This document shows, piece by piece, positions 11,345 through 22,905 of a DNA stretch of 64,000 nt. This DNA is from Amorphophallus konjac (taxonomy: Eukaryota > Streptophyta > Magnoliopsida > Alismatales > Araceae). The position numbers and the translations under genes are program-made. The DNA is taken from contig CM040117.1 of the NCBI GenBank assembly GCA_022559845.1, positions 14,904,856-14,968,855 on the forward strand, written 5' to 3'. Position 1 is the first letter of the stretch. Each line of letters opens with the position of its first letter. Below the pieces are notes generated by a model, which was given only the letters and a program-made list of their open reading frames with translations, searched no databases and was not told the DNA's origin.

Positions 11345-12667
11345 AGGAACCGCCTCCTGTTCATCTTCTCCGATGAACGCGCTCAGTCGGGGCAGCGCGA
11401 CCTCCAGAACGCGCTACTGGAGTATAGCGCGTTCTCAGTCCGCGGCCGAAAACGGTAAGAACGCTCAAAAAATGCTAACCACGCCCCCATACCTCCATAG
11501 GAGAGGGGGAAAACAAAGGGGAAGATCCCTGGGGACCCCTATCATGATTCTAGGCCATCAAAACACGAAATCATGCATCAAATCCGTAGATCGGGCGAGC
11601 TCTCCCCAAATCATGGAAAAACCCAAAAACGCTCAAATGATCCCCTCTCGGCCTCCCCGCGGCCTATAAATCGCGGAAAAGATCGGCATGAGGCTAAGGA
11701 ACGTCACCCTACCTCAATGGAGCGAATGCTCCGCCGAATCGATCACGAATCACGAAGAATGCTCGAAGCTTCACGAACTCCCCACGCTTCCCACGCTCGC
11801 CGCACGCCCACGAGATCGTCTCACCGTCGCCCACGCGTCCGCGCCGTCGCCCCGCCGCCGTCCGTAGCCGGAGAGGGGTCCGCCGCGTCCGAATGGGAGA
11901 GAGGGAGAGAGAGGGGCTCACGGTCGCGAGAGAGAGAGGAAGAGGAAGAAGAAAGAGAAAAGGGAAAAAGAAAAGAAAAAGGATTAGGCTTTATAGAAAA
12001 TCCAAATTTTCAGAAAAATACCAAAAAATAGAAAAATATATTTCTGGAATCCTCGGAACGCACCGATCGCAACGGTACCACTCGTGCCCGGGTGAACGGC
12101 CCAGTTAACCCGCAGCGAGCGTCCGAAGGAAAAGTCGAAACACACACCGGGAATCAGAAAACACACGCGGAAAAGCCGCGGAACGCCTCCGGGCCTCCGA
12201 AACGACTCCGGATCGCGCCGATCCAAACACGAAAGATGTCCGAAACGAAATTTCGGACACAACGGAGCCAGACGCTCCGAAAACCAGATCCGGGACCCAC
12301 GAAGAAGGATCCGAAAGGTCCGGGATATTACACGCACCCTGTCCGGTTAACCCTTAGCCCGACATTCCCGTGCCATTCTTCCCCTTTCAACTTTCCGTAA
12401 AAGGAGAGTGCCCGGTGTTGTGCCCCTTGTGCTTTGATGATAATGTGGTGTTTTAATGATAGCAACATGAATGAGTCACCATAAGAACAACACTTTGAGT
12501 CGTCATCTGTTTGTGTCTGCATATGAATTTGTTGTGTTGCATATGAATGTTTCATTGAACATCTTATCTGAGTGTCACTACATGGAACAGGCTGTGTGCA
12601 TTGGTGCATTTCATAACTGGTTCATTTCATAACTCTGCACATTCATTTGGCTTTGTGTTGCTGTAGT

Positions 12668-14474
12668 GTAGTCTATACAATGCATGCACTTCGTGAAGTC
12701 TGTACATCCGACCGTCTTGTTCAGCGTCTCATTTGCACATTTGAGTCAAAGTCTGCACAGCATAAGTCTATACAACTGTCCATCTTATTTAGTGTCTCAT
12801 GCAGCGTCAACGCAGTAAGTGTGTACATTGCATTGGCTAAGTCTGCAGCGTCAACGCAGTAAGTGTGTACATTGCATTGGCTAAGTCTGCATCGTCAACG
12901 CAGTAAGTGTGTACATTGCATTGGCTAAGTCTGCAGCGTCAACTCTGTAAGTGTGTACATTGCATTCTCAAGTCTGCAGCGTCAACGCTATAAGTCTATA
13001 CAGCCTCTGTGTGTTCTATGCATTTCACAAGTCTACACACTCAGCATAGTCTATACATCGTGTTGTGTCTGTGTTGTGTTTGTGCATCGTTGAGAACACA
13101 AGTATATACATCCATGCATCATGGGTCGACCCCCTTCTTTGATGGGTCGACTCCCCCAGATTCACAAGTCTATACACTCGTCTTCATGCATAGCAGAGTC
13201 TATACAGTGCAGCTCATATAACTAGCATATCTATACATTGCCTCGTGGCGTTTGTGCTCTAAGTCTATACACTGCATGGCGATCCCAAAGTCTATACAAT
13301 GCATTGGCTAAGTCTGAACATTGTCCGTCTCATTTAGCGTCTAAGGCAATGTCTATACACTGGACTCGAAGTCTGTACATTGAGCGTCTCATTGAGCGTC
13401 TCATGCAAGTCTATACAACGCATCAGACTAAGTCTGTACATTGAGCGTCTCATGTAAGTCTATACAATGAATCAGCAAGTCTGTACATCGGACTGTTTCA
13501 AGTGAAGTCTGTACAGCATCATGCATCATTCTTCAAGTCCACACACTGCACTGTAGATTGCTCGAGGTGAAGTCTGTACATCCATCAGTGAACTTCCAAG
13601 TCTGTACATCTATCAGTGATCTTGCAAGTCTATACATCGATAGCTTTACCGATGTTGCACTCGAAGTCTATACACTGATAGCTTTACCATCGTTTCCCTT
13701 GGCAAGTCTATACATCCTATAACTGTGCAAGTCTGTACAGCCATTCCCTTGCCAAAGTCTATACATTGTGAACCTTGAAGTCTGTACAGACTTTGCCTTG
13801 CTCAAGTCTGTACATCGCCCAGTTGGAAAGTCCATACATTCGTTTGCCTTGCATCGTTCATCAAGTCTGTACAGCCCTTTCGCTTGGCAAGTCTATACAT
13901 TGTGAATGTCTATACACTCGATTGCCTTGCTTTGATCAAGTCTGTACAGAGTTACCTTTTGCAAGTCTGTACATCGTTCATGATGTCTGAACAACGAGCA
14001 AGTCTGTACATCGGACTAGTCTGCATCGGCTAAGTCCATACATTGTCCAAGTTATGCATGCATCATTCATGAAGTCTATACATTGTCTGTCTTCCTTAGA
14101 GTCTCATGCATAACATCAAGTCTGTACATTGTGCATCATATGAGTTGAAGTCTGTACATCGTGCATCTAGTGTTTCAAGTCTATACATTGTTGCACGTTG
14201 TGTCTGTCAAGTCTACACATTGTTTCTTCATGCATTGAAGTCTGCACATTGCTGAATGCTCATCAAGTCCATACATTGGCAAGTCTTTACATTGCCTAAG
14301 TCTATACGTTGGCTGCTGAATGTTCTTCAAAGTCTGCACATTGCTTTACACTTCAGCAAGTCTGTACAGCGGTTGCCTTATTATATGAAGTCTGTACATT
14401 GCATTCGCCTTCACAAAGTCTATACATTGAAGTCTATACATTACATCCTGCAAAGTCTGTATAGGGTTTTAGAC
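12668..14474 (+). repeat. About sixty interspersed copies of AAGTCTRTACAT in U3 of LTR D
   Basis: The consensus AAGTCTRTACATTG (R is A or G; variants CAG, CAC or CAA after TA) recurs about every 20-45 bases, mostly in the same orientation, separated by unrelated spacers. A further copy lies at about 14732, just downstream of the TATA box. The core GTCTGTAC is half of the palindrome GTCTGTACAGAC, which occurs complete once near 13783. A short tandem block near 12805-12960 repeats a 56-base unit containing gtcaacgcagtaagtgtgtacattg. No coding potential is seen. Confidence 0.9.
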
Positions 14475-14684
14475 TTAAACTGATAACTTGATTCTCTATC
14501 TGACAGGCACCCTTCGTGAAGCCTAATGAAGACACGTGATCCAAGGAAGGACGAGGTGCCCAGATTATGACACGTGGATGCAGCCCAGCCAGGATGCTGC
14601 CAGGTGGTGGAAATGCCTCGGTTCTGGCGAAAAGCCTTTGGGCGGGAGATGTGGAAGCCACACGACCCTATCCACCCTGCTGCA

Positions 14685-14694
14685 CTATATATAT
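14685..14694 (+). promoter_or_regulatory. TATA box of LTR D
   Basis: The sequence ctatatatat lies downstream of the motif array and upstream of a purine-rich leader, in the position expected for the U3/R boundary. Confidence 0.6.
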
Positions 14695-15748
14695 GAAGAA
14701 TCCTTTGTCTGAACATGATCGATCAAGGGGCAAAGTCTATACAGTGAAGCAGAAGCAGAGGAGAGCCTTCTCGATCCAGTGTGAAGAGCAGAGAAGAAAA
14801 AGAGAAAGAGAAGAAGAGCAGAACAGAAAGAAGAAAAAGTGAGAGATAGAGAGCTCGAGCAGATAAAAGAGGAAGAGAAAGAAAAAGAGAGAGAGAGTGA
14901 GACAGAGTGATCGGAAGTAGAAGAAGGGCAGAGAGAAGCTTCATTCTGAAGATCAGTCTTTACTGGAAGTCGGATCAGATCCACTCCAGTCAGCTCTTAG
15001 GAGCCACATTTGTGCTTTCATTTTCAGCTTTCAGACGCTGATTGTTTCTATCTTTCGTTTTCCTTTTATACCTTTCTTCAAGCTGTTTGTCAGCATTTGC
15101 AGTGGAGGATTCCACTGGACGGCTAAGTTGTATTGCCCAGCAGAGCAAGCTGTGAGGCTCAGAAGGCGAGGAGGATTCCTCGGACAGCAAGTTGTGAGGC
15201 TCAGCGGATTGTATGGCAAGCTGTGATGCCCAGCTGTTCAAGCTGTGAGTCAGCGGAATCCACACTCGCTTTGAGTGTGGGGTGGACGTAGGTCTGCAGG
15301 ACCGAACCACCTAAAAACCCATTGTGCAGTGGTTTGATTTCTTCTATCTGATTGGCGCTAGATGAATGCTTAGGTGCGCTTTGCCTTGATTGCTCACTGT
15401 GTGTTTGTTTAATTCCGCAACTGCTTATTAGCCTTCAGGTTTGTCTAGTTAGCGAACTAGCAATTTTAGTGAGCATTAGATTTTAAATTGGGCGAAGTTT
15501 TTAAAGGGAAATTCATTCACCCCCCCTCTGAATCATAGCACCGAACCCAACACCCGGTACCGCCGTGAGAGGCATGCAACAGTAAGGAGGATACCTGAGA
15601 TACATCAAACTCCCGTATTTTCTTTCCCCGCTGTATTCCTTCCTTCACCCCAGTTAACCGGCATAAAAACCTGCGCAACAACGACATCGAGGTAAATTCT
15701 AATAATGAAAACCTCACTTGCGAAGAAAGGCAAATTACTTATGGTGGA

Positions 15749-16519
15749 ATGTATGAAAGGTGCAAGAAGTTGAAGCATGAAAATAAAAATCTGAAAAAGA
15801 AGTTTCATGATGTTTTACATTCTAGTTCATCTTCATGCATTAAATGTAGTTTGCTTGAATCGCAACTTGATGAAATGAAGGATGGAAATGAAATGTTGTT
15901 GTCCAAAGTCTCTCTATTTGAGGATGAAATTTCATGCTTAGAAATAGAAAAACAACATGCTAATGAGAAAATTGAACAATTCAAAACTGAAAATGAATAA
16001 TTAGTAAAGAAGTTGGATGTGCTTAAATCAAGACTGTGTGAATGTGAAAAATCCAAGGAAGAAATTGAAACCAACTTCAATACCATGCAAGATGAATTGC
16101 AAAAATTGAAAGGTCTTGTTGAAAAAGAATTGAAAGGAAAACATAAAATGTCTGAATATGGTGAGACTAGTAATGAAAATGCTAGGAAGGAGAAGAGAGT
16201 TGTGGGACACTCACCCACAAAGAAAAATTCTGTTATAAGAAATCGATTTCAGAAATCCGTTGATTCATATTGTTATTCCTCTACTAATCCTCGCATGAAC
16301 TCATTTATAAACCCTTTGAACATGCATAGGAAGAATTATTTCAAAAAGCCAAATGTTACTTACTTTTATTGTGAAATGTTCGGCCACTCCATGTATGTGT
16401 GTGATTTGATGAGGGCCGATGATGAGTGGTTTGAGAGGAAAAATAAAATGTATTTTGCTCATGCAAGAACTAACCCCTCGGGACCTAAGAAGGCTTGGGT
16501 ACCCAAAACCTTGAAATGA
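15749..16519 (+). pseudogene. Element E Gag fragment (coiled coil and degenerate zinc knuckle)
   Basis: Two open stretches in one frame are separated by a TAA at 15998-16000. The N-terminal part is rich in Lys, Glu, Leu and Asn with heptad-like spacing (RCKKLKHENKNLKKKF, LDEMKDGNEMLL), the coiled-coil region typical of SIRE Gag. The second part has YFYCEMFGHSMYVCDLM, a CCHC-like knuckle whose first Cys is replaced by Tyr, and the characteristic GPKKAWVPK. Homologous coding starts before 15749 but is cut near 15690. A few codons resembling the start of the protease (LEAEKMLVNNGFSR) follow in another frame before coding similarity stops. Confidence 0.8.
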
Positions 16520-18148
16520 GAATTCCATTTTTGCAGAGGTGCCTTGAGGCCGAGAAAATGTTGGTAAATAATGGCTTCTCAAGGCAAAGGTAAGAGAGCT
16601 CATGTTTTGAAATCTTCCGTTGAAAAATTCAGGTATAAACTTGGTTGGATCTCGTCATTCGACCCACTTCGATCCTGTTATTACCTCTTGTTAGTTTTGG
16701 AAGTGTTAAAGAGATTTGATGTTGGGATGAGTATCTTGCATACATGTTTTTATTTTTTTTTGCAAATAACAGTTCACTTTTGCATCCATAGAAAATATTT
16801 GCACATATGCTTGCATATTTGTGAATAGAAATAAATTTTCATCATATTTTCAGTTACATGCATATACTCGTGCATATTCTCTGAACTTGTGTGCTTGAAT
16901 GCCATGATTCCTCGGTATTTAAAATGGTGTGTTATGGAATGGTAGATTCCGTCCATCGAGAAACACTCACAATGCGTGAGTCGGGTCTTTGGACCTACAC
17001 CTCCGCCACGTACCGGAAATAATCTTGCATGACTTTACTTTCAAATCCTTGCTTGAATGCATGTATATATTTCTAGAAAACCTTTTCTTGAAATCTTCTA
17101 AGACCTCACCTCCTTGATAGATAAAATGCAGTGATTTTGATCATTTGTGTAACGTGATATATACAAAGGGGGAGGATTTGTTTCCAATGGTGCATACATT
17201 TAGGGGGAGTCATAGCTATGTTATGGCAAATTCATTTTCTACATACATAGCAATTACCCACACACTTTGCACAAAAATGATCCATATGACCTTGATTGAT
17301 AAGGATTTCAGAACTACTTTTCAACACTTTAAGGGAAATAAAATTTCTACATGGAAATGAAGAGTAATCGTGAGGAAAAACTGCCAACCCCAATCAATAA
17401 GTGGAATGTGGAACCGAATAGTCGGGAATCTCCACTGAAATAAATGAGGAAACTCATGTCGAAAAGTGAAGCTAAAATCCACAAGAATCAAATTGTGATG
17501 AATCCTAGTAGCCGAGAAACCCTACAAAAAAAGGGGTTGTGCGAAGCTACCAATAGTCGAGGATCTAAATGAAATTGTAGAAAGAAAATAACCCTCTAGT
17601 GTTCCTTAGAAATTCTACTAATATCCATATATTTTTGAAGTTCATTGCTCATTGCCACATATTTCACCTTTAGGTACATTGTGATGCTTGTATATCTTGA
17701 ATTTGTACTCATCATAATTTATGCAGTGCCTCTAGCATATGGATGCACTACCTCTTTTGATTATGGTTCATGTCTCACATTCTGATACAAACCAAATGCT
17801 CACTTGCTATCCTCTTACCCTATTGAGGGAGAGCTATAGATTACTACATGCTTGCTTGACTATCATGCTTGCTTGCTTGTTTGCTTGCATGAATGATTTT
17901 ATACAGATCTCTAGATCATACTTGTTCATAACAGGTTAATAACCCCGTTGTCAGTCACTTTTTCTTGTTGACAAAAAGGGGGAGAATAGGTTGGTGTCCT
18001 CAAATTTCTAATTCTGATTAAGGGAAAATTTGCTCATGCGATGTTTTTGGAAGGCTCATTGATGTTTTTGAAAGTGATTGAATTGCTTCTATTCAATCGT
18101 TTGAAATTCACACACACATCGTTTTGTCATCATCAAAAAGGAGGAGAT
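16520..18148 (+). other. Element E noncoding 3' region and polypurine tracts
   Basis: About 1.6 kb with no convincing ORF. It contains the SIRE-like tract acaaaaagggggagaat near 17970 and the true polypurine tract aaaaaggaggaga at 18135-18147, preceded by cgttttgtcatcatc. Four loosely similar rgtcgrgaatc/rgccgagaaacc segments occur at 17400-17570. In full-length relatives the pol gene lies upstream of this region. Confidence 0.7.
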
Positions 18149-20170
18149 TGTTGGATCCCCGAGTTGATTTTGGTGATTTGATTTTAATGATGACAAATCG
18201 AGTGTACATGTGTTGTGGAAAATATCCATTGATGTGAAAAGAGATTATATTTTGATTATCTTGCTTTGCAGGATAAACATCCAAGGTGGACATCATTTAC
18301 AAGTAAAACCCATGCTTGCATGAGTATTTTAATGCCCATGATTCAAAATAGGTTGTAAATCTCATTGATGTTCAAGGATGGTATGTCAACCCACTTTTAT
18401 TTTAAGTATTCTCTTCATGGGTCTTAGAGGTTTCAAAATCTATTGGAGAGTTCAGGTTGACAATGGTTATTGTTCATTGGACTTTTGAGCTGGTATGTGT
18501 TTCAACTTGCTTTACATATCACTTGATAAAATCAACTTGTATGGTGTTTGACCATTCACATGAGCATTGATGAGTTTGAGGTGAATGAGTTTCATGTACA
18601 GAAAAATGCATGTCTAAATGACCTCATTCTCAGTTGAGATTTTGTTGGCTTGAGAGTGTTTCTCATGTATATGATTTTATGAAGAAACCATGATTGGGAT
18701 TTAATGAATGAAGCTTTATGCAAAAATTGTTCATTGGGTGAATATGGTGTATTTGATGTTCATATGCATTGCATAAATGCATGTCAAAGTGTTTTCACCT
18801 TGGGCCAAAGTTCCGGGTTGTTTTCATGAATATCTTCCATGAGGTTGTATTGCATTGAAAGTGTTTTATGCATTTTAGAAATGAGATTTTTGGGTGTTTT
18901 AATGTGCTTAATCTATTCTCATAAATCTTTTTGAAATGTGGTTTAATTGGTCCTAATACTTTGTTGAAAGTATGGTAATTATATCTTGATTTTTGGAGGT
19001 GGTTTTGATGCTTGAAAATGGCTTAAAACTGTGTTTTCAGACCCTTCTCAGAAGGGGTTGACCCCCTCTGGGCTGAGTGCTATCTGCATAGCAGACAGCC
19101 CAGCCAACTGAAGGGGTCGACCCCAGGGGTCAACCCCCTCCAGCCAGGGTGCTGGTTGGGCAATTTTTTGTGTAGAATCTGTGAGGGTCGACCCCCTCCG
19201 GCACGGGAGTTCCGAATCCGATCTTAACTCATTCAAAACCCTTTGAAACTTTACCATACTACCCCCCATTGGTTCCTAATCATATTAGGATGTTTCTAAC
19301 ATGTATTGGGAGGGTTTTATGTGCCTTTTCCTCTCTCTTTGAGATGTATATAAAAGAGCTACGATTTTGTTAGAAAGATGAACCCTAATGCTTATATTTC
19401 TTATCTTGTAGGTGAAAAAATGGGGGAAAGGAAGAGGAGCTCTTGAAGGAAGGTTTTGATCTACATCCATACTTCTTTGGAGCTCGTGGTAGAAGGAAAA
19501 GAGAAGCAGCTCGAAGAGAGGATCGAGGAGATGCCCAAAACGACGCCGTCCGACTTCCCTCCGACCTAGGCTTCAAGAGATTTCTTCTATTGGCTTATAG
19601 AGCTCAAGGGGATACATTCTACAACCTTTGCTCATCTATCTATGTTGTATTTCACTGTTTACATTTTGGTTTGAGCTGTATTGAGCATATTTCTATTTTC
19701 TTTGAACTAGAGAAAACATTGTGGGTGGACCGTTTGCATACGGTCGTGTGGATATTGCTGTGATTGGCGCAGCGTGTGTGTGTGTGGTTTGATCCCGGTG
19801 TTGGATCATTGTGGAGATGAAGTCTCCATGTGTGTTGGAGTTTTTACTCCGTGCGCTTCGTTGTGAGCGAGTGAAGTCTCACCATTTTGGTGAGGGTGGA
19901 CATAGGGAGCCCGTCGTGGTCCCGAACCACCTTAAAAATCCCTGTCGAACAGTGTGTTAATGTGGTTTGCACGATATATCTATTCTTGTTGATCGTGTGA
20001 GATCGGTTAGCTTGAGAGAATCAATTTCTTCATAGCTTATATTTCGTGGGATCATTCTCTGTGTTGGTAGTTATTTTAATTTGCTGCGTTAAACTTTAAA
20101 AATATAATTTCATTTGGGGGACAATTCAACCCCCCCTTCTTGTCGGCGTATATTGTTATCTGGGCCAACA
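18149..20170 (+). repeat. Element E 3' LTR
   Basis: It starts TGTTGGATCCCCGAG and ends CTGGGCCAACA, 2022 bases, with the SIRE-like segments gggtggacatagg...ccgaaccacc and ggacaattcaacccccc. A TATA box (tatataaaag) is at 19347-19356. Between 19030 and 19200 are several GGTCGACC-type palindromes (aggggtcgacccc, gagggtcgacccc and diverged forms). Confidence 0.9.
19347..19356 (+). promoter_or_regulatory. TATA box of the element E LTR
   Basis: The sequence tatataaaag is about two-thirds of the way into the LTR, as in LTRs D and H. Confidence 0.6.
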
Positions 20171-20244
20171 CTTTCGATGCTACAGGTTTTTCGCTTCACC
20201 TCTCTGTAAATGCAGGGTTCTATGTGTCTATAAGAATCCAAGCG

Positions 20245-20314
20245 ATGGTTGCTAGCATCTGCAGAGACCACGTTGGGCGGCTTCCTTCTTCTTTGCATGC
20301 TCTGTCACCTGTGG
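20245..20314 (+). other. Left half of a possible host reading frame split by element C
   Basis: An ATG at 20245 opens a frame that, if element C and one copy of its TGTGG duplication are ignored, runs on at 44375 to a TGA at 44479-44481. The short, Ser/Ala-rich product shows no domain I recognise. It could be a small host exon or chance; the only support is that the frame stays open across the insertion site. Confidence 0.25.
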
Positions 20315-20587
20315 TGTCACGTCTCGAACAATGCGGAATTATCAAGGCGTGAACAGTTATACGGGAAGGTCGATCAAGAGACTCTGATGATGAGTATGAA
20401 CAACAACTGGATAAAATCACATCTTTATTTCATAATCTGACATTTCTAACAAATATCCTTCAAGGGCTTACAATACTATTTAAACTCGATACATTCATTT
20501 ATAAGTAGACAGACTAGGAAAAGAAACATATTAAAAACTATCATCACTCTCATCACTCCAGCCCATTCCCGTCATCTTCAGGATTTC

Positions 20588-20634
20588 CTGAAAATTAACA
20601 ACAATACACAGGGTGAGCTAGAAAGCTCAATAGG
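20588..20634 (-). promoter_or_regulatory. Shared LTR stem-loop plus acceptor-like site (C, left)
   Basis: In element sense: CCTATTGAGCTTTCTAGCTCACCC, then about 20 bases on, TTTTCAG/GAAATCC. The stem is GAGC/GCTC. Confidence 0.5.
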
Positions 20635-22442
20635 ATTTATATCTCTTTACCAGGTCACTTTAAGTAATTAGCATTTTGGATCATCTATATGCTTTCGAAT
20701 AAAACAAGTAATAAAATAAATGACAATTAGAGAACAAGATCAGGAAGTCAAGAATTTTAAGAATAGATATTGTAGAGCTCAAGTATAAGCATGAAGATCA
20801 ATAACAAGTATAGAATTGTAAATATGACCATGTAACAAGGATATTAACCACTCCGGTCAAAAATGTCATGTATAGGATGTTAAGCATGTAACGAGTCAAG
20901 CATGTAATAAGTGAATTGCCTAGTTCAATCTTGCATGTCAGTTGGTGCAATGTCACACCTGATCATTCAACTCCCAAGGGCACAAGTACTTTCAGGCTTT
21001 ACTCGCCTAGGATCAGATCAGGGCCCCCATGTTTGCCAGGCATTGAGTATCAGGTGGACAAAAGTCCCATGTAATTTCTAGAACAATTCATTTATAATTA
21101 TGGCCAATTCGAGTTTCAAGAAAAGTATAAGAAGCGTAGTATAGCGTATAACTAGTCATTTAGTTATGGAGGACTCTAGAGGTAGCCCCTACATACTCAA
21201 GAGGTGGCTCCCATTATGTAGCACTTTGTGTCATTCCGGCCTCAAGAGGTGGCTCCCATAACGTAGCACTTTACCCTGCATGGCACTTAGCTCCTACACT
21301 CTCAAATGGTAGTTTATGGCTAAAGTACAGATCTAGCAAAATTTTCATTTCCAAAGACATGTAGTATGAAGAAAAGGCATGTAGTATGAAGAATGAATGA
21401 AGTTTATATGAGAAGTTCAAGGATGATTTAAAGCATAATGTTTAACGACATTAAGATAATAAAGAGAATGAATTTCCGGTCAAGGCGCGATCAATTCTCG
21501 CGAAAAATCTTGTAAAATAAGTTTAGATCAGGTTTCTCTTAGTCAGGTAATTAGCAGAAAACTAAAGAAAACCCGACCAGGTAAGAGGTGGGATAGTGGG
21601 AGGCTCCCCTCGTATTCACGAAGTCCTAATTAAGTAACCACTTATCCACTTAAAGCGTTTGCCCGTGGACCTCTAGCCTTAGACACCGGTTCTTTTTGGT
21701 GAACTTGCTAGCTACTCGATTTTTCGGAGACATGAAAACACGTAAATCAAACGAAAATCATTTTTGTATTTTCTAACATTTTCATTTGTGAAAGAATTTC
21801 AATGAAGGTAAAGACATTGAAAAAGATGTCAAGATTCCAATTGCATAATATGTTCATGTATGAAGAGAAGTTTGAAAGAAGATGTCAAGCTTTCAGATAT
21901 AGTTTAAATCAAATAGATATGGTCAATCATGTATAGAAATTCTGCGGAGATTAGAGCATAATTATTTGATCAACTAACAATAGCTTTACGAGTTTATTCA
22001 CCTAGTCATTTCTTTGTTAATAGAATTCTTAAGGCAAGAACATGATTTTAAAATTCAAGATTTAAGTTTGAAATAACGCACATAAACGATGTAAATCGGG
22101 CATGGTTACCGTATTCAAATCATGGTCTATATGTGATCCACGTTATTGAAACACGTTATGATAATGAAAACTCCATAATTGAACTTTAAATCTTAAAATA
22201 AACTATAAATACATGATCATGAAAAATTTATATTGAATCAAAATACTCATACAAAGAAACATATATGGAGACCTAATTAAGTTTTTACCTGAGAGAAAAC
22301 CTACCTCGTTGAAGATTAAAGAAAAAGAAATTTAAGAACGAAGAACGCTTTCGAACACTCCTCTAACTTCGAGCTTTCTCCCTCTCTCCAACCAGCAATT
22401 CCTCCTAAGAGATTTGTGCTTTGAGTAGGGAAGAGCATAGCC

Positions 22443-22452
22443 CTATTTATAG
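22443..22452 (-). promoter_or_regulatory. TATA box of element C LTR (left)
   Basis: The reverse complement is CTATAAATAG followed by GGCTATG. The same box is in the right LTR at 43991-44000 and in element G's LTR. Confidence 0.6.
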
Positions 22453-22821
22453 GCCAAAATCTTCCACCTACTTTCACTATTCCACCAACCTTATCACTAT
22501 TACACCAACCTTGTTCCACTATTACATCAACCCCATTACACCAACTTTTTTCCACTATGTGAATGACATAATCTATGACCTCATTTATTCAATGATGTAA
22601 GAATGACCTCATCCATTAATTAGGATTAGATTAAATCTAATAAAAATCGGATGTCGACGTCTTCATCTTTTCGAAATCATATCGCGTATCTCACCGTTCG
22701 TGTTAACACATGGGATAGGGTTCATACTTAACAGAAAAATATTCATAATTTATTTTATTTTCATCTTTCATTATTTCCTTTTTTTTATATAAATACATAT
22801 AAAAATTTTCAAGTTGCTACA

Positions 22822-22838
22822 TCCTCCCCCACTTAAAA
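22822..22838 (-). other. Element C polypurine tract
   Basis: The reverse complement TTTTAAGTGGGGGAGGA directly abuts the 3' LTR. Confidence 0.85.
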
Positions 22839-22905
22839 GAATTTGGTCCTCCAAATTCACATCACGTAATAGTAATTTAAAAATTCAAATGGAGGGTTCA
22901 AAATT

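Larger units (their letters stand above)
2622..12332 (-). mobile_element. Element A: complete Tekay/Del-type Ty3/gypsy retrotransposon
   Basis: Two LTRs of about 2.4 kb (2622-5028 and 9925-12332) begin TGTAACGACCCGAG and end ATATTACA on the plus strand. They flank a 4.9-kb internal region coding on the minus strand. A perfect 5-base target duplication, CGCAC, occurs at 2617-2621 and 12333-12337. A tRNA-iMet primer site abuts the right (5') LTR and a polypurine tract abuts the left (3') LTR. The order gag, protease, RT, RNase H, integrase with chromodomain-like tail is that of chromoviruses, and the RT and LTR size fit Tekay/Del. Four in-frame TAG codons and one frameshift make it non-functional. 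LTR divergence looks like about 2% where I compared by eye. Confidence 0.95.
9925..12332 (-). repeat. Element A 5' LTR
   Basis: This is the right copy, colinear with 2622-5028, with the same TG/CA ends and internal landmarks. The donor-like GT is at 11711-11712. Confidence 0.95.
12416..15552 (+). mobile_element. Solo LTR D, SIRE/Maximus-type Copia
   Basis: The sequence starts TGTTGTGCCCC and ends GAACCCAACA, and is flanked by a perfect 5-base duplication CCCGG (12411-12415 and 15553-15557). The beginning (tgctttgatgataatgtgg), the late segment gtggacgtagg...ccgaaccacc and the C-rich attcacccccc near the end are hallmarks of SIRE/Maximus LTRs. No internal region remains, so the element was reduced to one LTR by LTR-LTR recombination. 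A TATA-like stretch lies at about 14685-14694. At 3137 bases it is about 50% longer than the other two Copia LTRs here, and the motif array accounts for the excess. Confidence 0.92.
15690..20170 (+). mobile_element. Element E: 5'-truncated, pol-less SIRE/Maximus-type Copia remnant
   Basis: The left edge begins abruptly inside gag at about 15690. A gag fragment is followed at once by noncoding 3' sequence, a polypurine tract and a complete 3' LTR (18149-20170). No protease, integrase, RT or RNase H is present. Because the 5' end is missing, no target duplication can be checked; ctttc follows the LTR at 20171. I infer large deletions at the 5' end and between gag and the 3' region. Confidence 0.8.
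20315..22821 (-). repeat. Element C 3' LTR
   Basis: 2507 bases. In element sense it contains TATA-type CTATAAATAG (22443-22452), CTCTCAG/GTAAAA (GT at 22287-22288) and GAG/GTAGG (GT at 22303-22304) donor-like sites, and the stem-loop/acceptor module (20588-20634). Two related aagaggtggctcccat...gtagcactt segments (about 21201 and 21246) form a small local duplication. Confidence 0.93.

Noticed and set aside
12668..14474. CRISPR-like pattern of short repeats and spacers in LTR D
   Set aside because: The repeats are only 12-14 bases, degenerate and unevenly spaced, lie inside a plant LTR with its own target duplication, and have no cas genes.
12416..15552. LTR D as the 5' LTR of element E
   Set aside because: D has its own perfect CCCGG duplication on both sides, no primer site follows it, and its sequence differs from E's 3' LTR (18149-20170).
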